A stretch of 8,180 bases of DNA from assembly GCA_031286185.1 (NCBI GenBank), contig JAITUS010000121.1:1-8180 (forward strand), given 5' to 3'. Shown here one piece after another: positions 4,757 through 8,180 of the stretch. This stretch comes from Rickettsiales bacterium. Lineage in GTDB: Bacteria > Pseudomonadota > Alphaproteobacteria > Rickettsiales > Anaplasmataceae. The notes under the pieces are model-generated. The model was not told where the DNA came from. It did no database searches and saw nothing but the letters and a program-made list of their open reading frames with translations. A program made the position numbers and the translations under genes. Every line of letters starts with the position of its first letter. The first letter of the stretch is position 1.

Positions 4757-7700
4757 ATGAGATTAAATGCAATCAATCCTAGTTTCTCCGTGTGGGTAAA
4801 TGCGTCTGCTGGCACAGGCAAAACCAAAATCTTAATGGATAGAGTATTAAGACTTTTATTGGAAAACAAAAGGAATATTCTCTGCTTAACATTTACCAAT
4901 GCTGCAGCAAACGAGATAGAAAGTCGCATTCACAGTACACTCAGTAAGTGGGCAATATGCTCAGGAAGTGTGCTGGTAGCAGACTTAGAGCAATTGGGTC
5001 TCTCTTTGATGTCATCCCAAAGTCCGTCTTTTTGTCATCAAAGTAGCACAACACTGGGATCTAGAGAAAACGAAGGTCAAGCAAGAAGGCTTTTCTCTGA
5101 ACTGGAAAATCTTGGTTTAACTATACAGACCATACATGCTTTTTGTTACAAATTAATTTCTAGCTTCCCTGTGGAAGCTGGCATTGCTCCAAATTGTACG
5201 CTGAGCGAGTGCAAAGAATTACATTCCATCGTATTTGACAAAACGCTTCATAACGAAACTGTGCAGGATGACATTAGCCTCATTGCAGCTGAAATTGATG
5301 AAAATAAACTACGCGACCTGCTTTATACTTTATGTGTAAAAAGACCGTTGTCAGCAGGTGATTTGGGGTATATCAAAGATAAACTGAGTGCACCAGATGA
5401 AATTCGTGGGTTACAGAGTGAAACGATTGAGCACGTGGAAAGATTAGCTAAAATACTAAGTGAGGGCAGCAAAAGAGATCAAAGTTACAGTACAATGCTC
5501 TACGATTGGTGTAATAGCGCCAATAAAGAGGAAATAGAAAACCTAACCAAAGTATTTCTAAAATCAGAATCAAACGAAAAAAAAAGCATATCATCCATCA
5601 TAACAAAGGGTACTTTGGAAAAATTCGGAGATGCAGAACAGATCATAGAAAATATTCAAAATGTAGTATTTACTCATGTGAGAGATGTGAATTCCTATCA
5701 AATATTCAAGAGAACCAGTAGCTTACTCAAGATATTTAAAGTATACGTTGATCTATACAATGATGAAAAATCAAAGAATGCACTGCTTGACTACAATGAT
5801 ATAATCCATTTAGCAACAAATCTTCTCGGCAATCCAGATTATAAAGATTGGGTATTGTTTAACTTAGATCAAAAAATAGATCACATTCTTGTTGATGAGG
5901 CGCAAGACAATAGCATCAGTCAGTGGAAAATTATAACAAATCTCTGTGACGAATTTTTTACCGGTAGTGATGAAAAGCGAACCTTGTTTGTTGTTGGTGA
6001 CGTAAAACAATCCATTTACAGATTTCAAGGAGCAAATCCTCACCTATTCAACTACATGCAACAATACTTTCACACAAAAACCAGCGGCAGAGACCGGATA
6101 TCATGTCAACTTGAAAAATCATTTCGCTCCACTCCGCACATTCTAGCGTTTGTAGACAGATTATTTAACAACTTTCGTGAAGAGATATCTTTTGTCGATA
6201 GTGAAATAAAACATATTCCACATAGAGAAAACGATCAAGGATACATTGAAATTTGGCCGTTATTACCAAGATGTAAAGAGGAAGAGCAGCAAGCCTTACA
6301 AATTCATTTAACACAGAGAAAAGATCATGTAATAGCAGAGCGATTGCTCGCTCAGGCAATAGCCCACAAAGTTCACAATTGGTTAAATGAAGGGCGGATT
6401 TTAGTCGCTAAAGACCGCCATATAGAACCAAGGGACATTATGATTCTGGTACGGCAGAGAAACGTATTAGTTGACTACGTAATAAGCGAACTTAAAAAAG
6501 CAAACGTACCGGTTATAGGACGGGACTATTTTAGAATCATGGACTATATAGCTGTACAGGACTTGATAGCTTTGGCTGAATTTTTGCTCCTTCCGACAAA
6601 CGATTTGGCTCTTGCGAATGTTTTAAAATCACCACTATTTAATTTCACTGAGGATGATTTATTCAATGTTGCATACGATCGTAAAGAACAGTCGTTATGG
6701 GAAAGACTTGAAGATTATCATGGGGTTATCTATAGTGAATTAAGTTATCTCATTGACTTATCTCACGTAGAGTCCTCTCTTACATTATTCACGCATGTAC
6801 TGTGCACAGGTAAGAAGAAATTTGCTGCAAGGCTAGGTCTTGAGTGTTTGGAGATCTTAGATGAATTCATGAACCTTGTGCTGCAATTTGAGAACCCATC
6901 TCTTCAAGCATTTGTTCAGTGGATCAAGGAGAATAATCCAGAGATTAAAAACGATATGCAATCAGAGCGCAATACTGTACGAATAATGACAATTCATAAA
7001 TCAAAAGGTCTACAAGCTCCTATAGTGTTTTTGGTTGATACAAACACAGTGCCAAGAAACAGTGAAAGCATCGTTTTTGATGCAATGGAAGCACCATTTT
7101 GGTGTGGAAAAAACGATAACGCTTATTGTGATCAAGTAAAAAGAGAGAAAAAACTAGAGGATTATAGTGAATATTTGCGTTTGCTATACGTAGCACTCAC
7201 GCGTGCTGAAGATGAGTTATACATTTTAGGTAAAGAGCCAGTGCAAAAAGGCTCTTGGTATGATCTAATCACTAAGTATGGAGAACCATATGAGAGGAAA
7301 CAGGTAGACTTACGTCCAATATTTAAAGAAAAAGTTGAAGTATTATGCATGAATGCAAACTACCCCTCTGTTTATAAAAAACGTGATTATTTTGATGTTC
7401 CAGTGATTTCGCCTCCGCCAAACCTATCTATGTCACCCCAGCCTTCAGTGTCATCCCAACACCCCCCTTTGTCATCCCAGTGCTTGACACTGGGATCCAG
7501 GAAAAAAGAAGGAGCACCAGCATCAACTACTCACCCTCCGGTGTCATTCCAGCACTTGATGCTGGAATCCAGTGGAAAAAAAGAATGGATCCCAGTATCG
7601 GAGCATTGGGATGACAAAAAAAGGAGCACTGGGATGACAAGTGCTGGAATAACAGATGGTTATGCAAGAGGCCTAGTAATCCACAGCATATTGCAGTATA

Positions 7701-8098
7701 TGCCTAAGATAGAGAAAGACAGGAGAAAAAATTGGGTAAGAAAATATCTCGATAATATGAACACCAGGGAAGATAAAGATGAAATTTATAATAAAATATT
7801 AGCCTTTAATGAAAAATATGATTATCTATTCGATTTAGAAGGTAAATCAGAAATCACACTAAGTGGAACAATTGATGGAGAGCCGATATTAGTACGGCTA
7901 GATAGGCTGTGTATAACGCAAGATAAAGCAATCATAATTGATTATAAATCATACCGTAACGTTTCTGTTTCCTCGTTAAATGAAATAAAAAAGCAGATGT
8001 TGATCTATAAAACCTTAGTACAAGAGGTATATCCAGACAAGCAAGTGGAGTGCATAGTTATTTGGGTGGAAGACTTAACCCTGCAATCTGATTTTTAG
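4757..8098 (+). CDS. addA: Double-strand break repair helicase-nuclease AddA
   Basis: AddA with AddB forms the RecBCD-like complex that unwinds and resects DNA ends for RecA. The 1113-residue product has all UvrD-type helicase motifs: Walker A ASAGTGKT (16-23), TFTNAAA (45-51), IQTIHAFC (123-130), Walker B VDEAQD (379-384), VVGDVKQSIYRFQGA (412-426), LEKSFRST (452-459), IMTIHKSKGLQAP (743-755) and RLLYVALTRA (808-817). The C-terminal nuclease keeps GYARGLVIH (968-976), D1049 in VRLDRL, D1062/K1064 in IIDYKSY, and QMLIY (1080-1084). The sequence around GRDYFRIMDYIAVQDLIAL is typical of the alphaproteobacterial form. I chose the ATG at 4757; a TTG directly before it is possible. No Shine-Dalgarno is seen. 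Two palindromic-element inserts (residues 85-107 and about 890-965) lie outside the motifs. addB is not in the window. Confidence 0.95.
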   Translation: MRLNAINPSFSVWVNASAGTGKTKILMDRVLRLLLENKRNILCLTFTNAAANEIESRIHSTLSKWAICSGSVLVADLEQLGLSLMSSQSPSFCHQSSTTLGSRENEGQARRLFSELENLGLTIQTIHAFCYKLISSFPVEAGIAPNCTLSECKELHSIVFDKTLHNETVQDDISLIAAEIDENKLRDLLYTLCVKRPLSAGDLGYIKDKLSAPDEIRGLQSETIEHVERLAKILSEGSKRDQSYSTMLYDWCNSANKEEIENLTKVFLKSESNEKKSISSIITKGTLEKFGDAEQIIENIQNVVFTHVRDVNSYQIFKRTSSLLKIFKVYVDLYNDEKSKNALLDYNDIIHLATNLLGNPDYKDWVLFNLDQKIDHILVDEAQDNSISQWKIITNLCDEFFTGSDEKRTLFVVGDVKQSIYRFQGANPHLFNYMQQYFHTKTSGRDRISCQLEKSFRSTPHILAFVDRLFNNFREEISFVDSEIKHIPHRENDQGYIEIWPLLPRCKEEEQQALQIHLTQRKDHVIAERLLAQAIAHKVHNWLNEGRILVAKDRHIEPRDIMILVRQRNVLVDYVISELKKANVPVIGRDYFRIMDYIAVQDLIALAEFLLLPTNDLALANVLKSPLFNFTEDDLFNVAYDRKEQSLWERLEDYHGVIYSELSYLIDLSHVESSLTLFTHVLCTGKKKFAARLGLECLEILDEFMNLVLQFENPSLQAFVQWIKENNPEIKNDMQSERNTVRIMTIHKSKGLQAPIVFLVDTNTVPRNSESIVFDAMEAPFWCGKNDNAYCDQVKREKKLEDYSEYLRLLYVALTRAEDELYILGKEPVQKGSWYDLITKYGEPYERKQVDLRPIFKEKVEVLCMNANYPSVYKKRDYFDVPVISPPPNLSMSPQPSVSSQHPPLSSQCLTLGSRKKEGAPASTTHPPVSFQHLMLESSGKKEWIPVSEHWDDKKRSTGMTSAGITDGYARGLVIHSILQYMPKIEKDRRKNWVRKYLDNMNTREDKDEIYNKILAFNEKYDYLFDLEGKSEITLSGTIDGEPILVRLDRLCITQDKAIIIDYKSYRNVSVSSLNEIKKQMLIYKTLVQEVYPDKQVECIVIWVEDLTLQSDF
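5011..5076 (+). repeat. Palindromic element in the addA N-terminal region
   Basis: GTCATCCCAAAG (5011-5022) opens a segment that continues GTCATCAAAGTAG (5034-5046) and ACACTGGGATCTAG (5050-5063). It aligns in order with addA 7450-7512, GTCATCCCAAC...GTCATCCCAG...ACTGGGATCCAG, with a net length difference of three bases. It encodes about 22 residues (SSQSPSF...TTLGSRENEG) between motif Ia and motif Ib, in a stretch that varies in the family. The original palindrome is partly eroded. Confidence 0.75.
7430..7651 (+). repeat. Compound palindromic repeat block in the addA interdomain linker
   Basis: At least three hairpins lie in a row. ATCCCAGTG/CACTGGGAT (7474-7482 and 7488-7496, loop CTTGA). 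ATTCCAGCA/TGCTGGAAT (7546-7554 and 7560-7568, loop CTTGA). ATCCCA/TGGGAT (7589-7594 and 7607-7612). In addition TGTCATCCCAGTGC (7470-7483) is the exact reverse complement of 7626-7639, so the block can also fold end to end. It encodes about 75 residues, rich in S, P, Q, K and T and without stops, just before the nuclease domain. It looks like two or more elements nested or inserted side by side. Confidence 0.88.
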
Positions 8099-8100
8099 CT

Positions 8101-8180
8101 TGAAAGTTAAGAAACTTACTAAATAAAAAAAAGGCAAAAGAAGCCTTAGCCAGTATTTATTTTCAGTATTGGCGTTTTTA
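8101..8180 (-). repeat. Dispersed repeat, copy 2 (continues past window edge)
   Basis: The reverse complement of 8180-8101 aligns with 2433-2510. There are 30 identical bases at the outer end, then TTCTTTTGCC, a T-tract and TTTCTTAA. The similarity stops almost exactly at the addA stop codon (8096-8098). The outer part probably continues beyond the window, because the copy at 2433 is preceded by more repeat sequence. Confidence 0.85.
8121..8147 (-). terminator. Rho-independent terminator for a gene to the right
   Basis: On the minus strand AAGGC (8147-8143), a 7-base loop and GCCTT (8135-8131) are followed by a run of T's (complement of the A-tract 8125-8132). The T-tract is on the correct side only for leftward transcription, so it would end a minus-strand gene lying beyond 8180 and convergent with addA. 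On the plus strand there is no T-tail, so it is not a good addA terminator. Confidence 0.6.

Noticed and set aside
7430..7651. CRISPR-like array of repeated GTCATCCCAG units
   Set aside because: The units are palindromic, unequal in spacing, diverged and translated in frame within addA; there are no uniform spacers or cas genes.

Overview
The window looks like chromosomal DNA of Wolbachia (Rickettsiales, Anaplasmataceae), the obligate intracellular alphaproteobacterium of arthropods and nematodes. The evidence is an AT-rich sequence with alphaproteobacterial housekeeping proteins, the first codons of a Wolbachia-type IS5-family transposase at the left edge, and GTCATCCCAG...CTGGGATGAC palindromic elements typical of Wolbachia, several of them sitting in frame inside genes. 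The assignment is by recognition; no search was run.

Layout. Positions 1-52 hold the start of a minus-strand transposase, so an insertion sequence lies just to the left. Next come ddl (D-Ala-D-Ala ligase, 236-1282, +) and ftsQ (cell-division membrane protein, 1263-2021, +), which overlap by 20 bases; this is the end of a cell-wall/division cluster. From 2022 to 2608 there is no conserved gene. That stretch holds a degraded palindromic element, a consensus-like promoter, a 23-codon signal-peptide-like ORF, two diverged copies of a repeat of about 140 bp, and a small hairpin. On the minus strand a tight three-gene operon, ispE - Mth938-like gene - znuB (4673 down to 2609), reads toward ftsQ and starts from a near-perfect sigma-70 promoter at 4703-4731. 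The large addA gene (4757-8098, +) diverges from it and encodes the helicase-nuclease subunit of AddAB double-strand-break repair. The window ends in an inverted copy of the intergenic repeat (8101-8180), which carries a minus-strand terminator.

How the genes relate. Ddl and FtsQ serve the reduced peptidoglycan/lipid II-dependent division of the group. IspE makes isoprenoid precursors, including those for the undecaprenyl carrier of lipid II. ZnuB imports metal, the Mth938-like protein is a possible respiratory-complex assembly factor, and AddA repairs DNA breaks.

The most striking feature is the set of palindromic elements inserted into coding sequence. There is one in ddl (about 30 residues), one near the N-terminus of addA (about 22 residues) and a compound one of about 75 residues in the addA linker between helicase and nuclease. 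Where these elements can be aligned to each other they are read in the same frame, and they leave every catalytic motif intact. Protein-coding palindromes of this sort are a known phenomenon in Rickettsia and Wolbachia; the particular sites and the compound structure here deserve attention. I see no CRISPR array, tRNA, rRNA or toxin-antitoxin system, and no clearly new multi-gene system.
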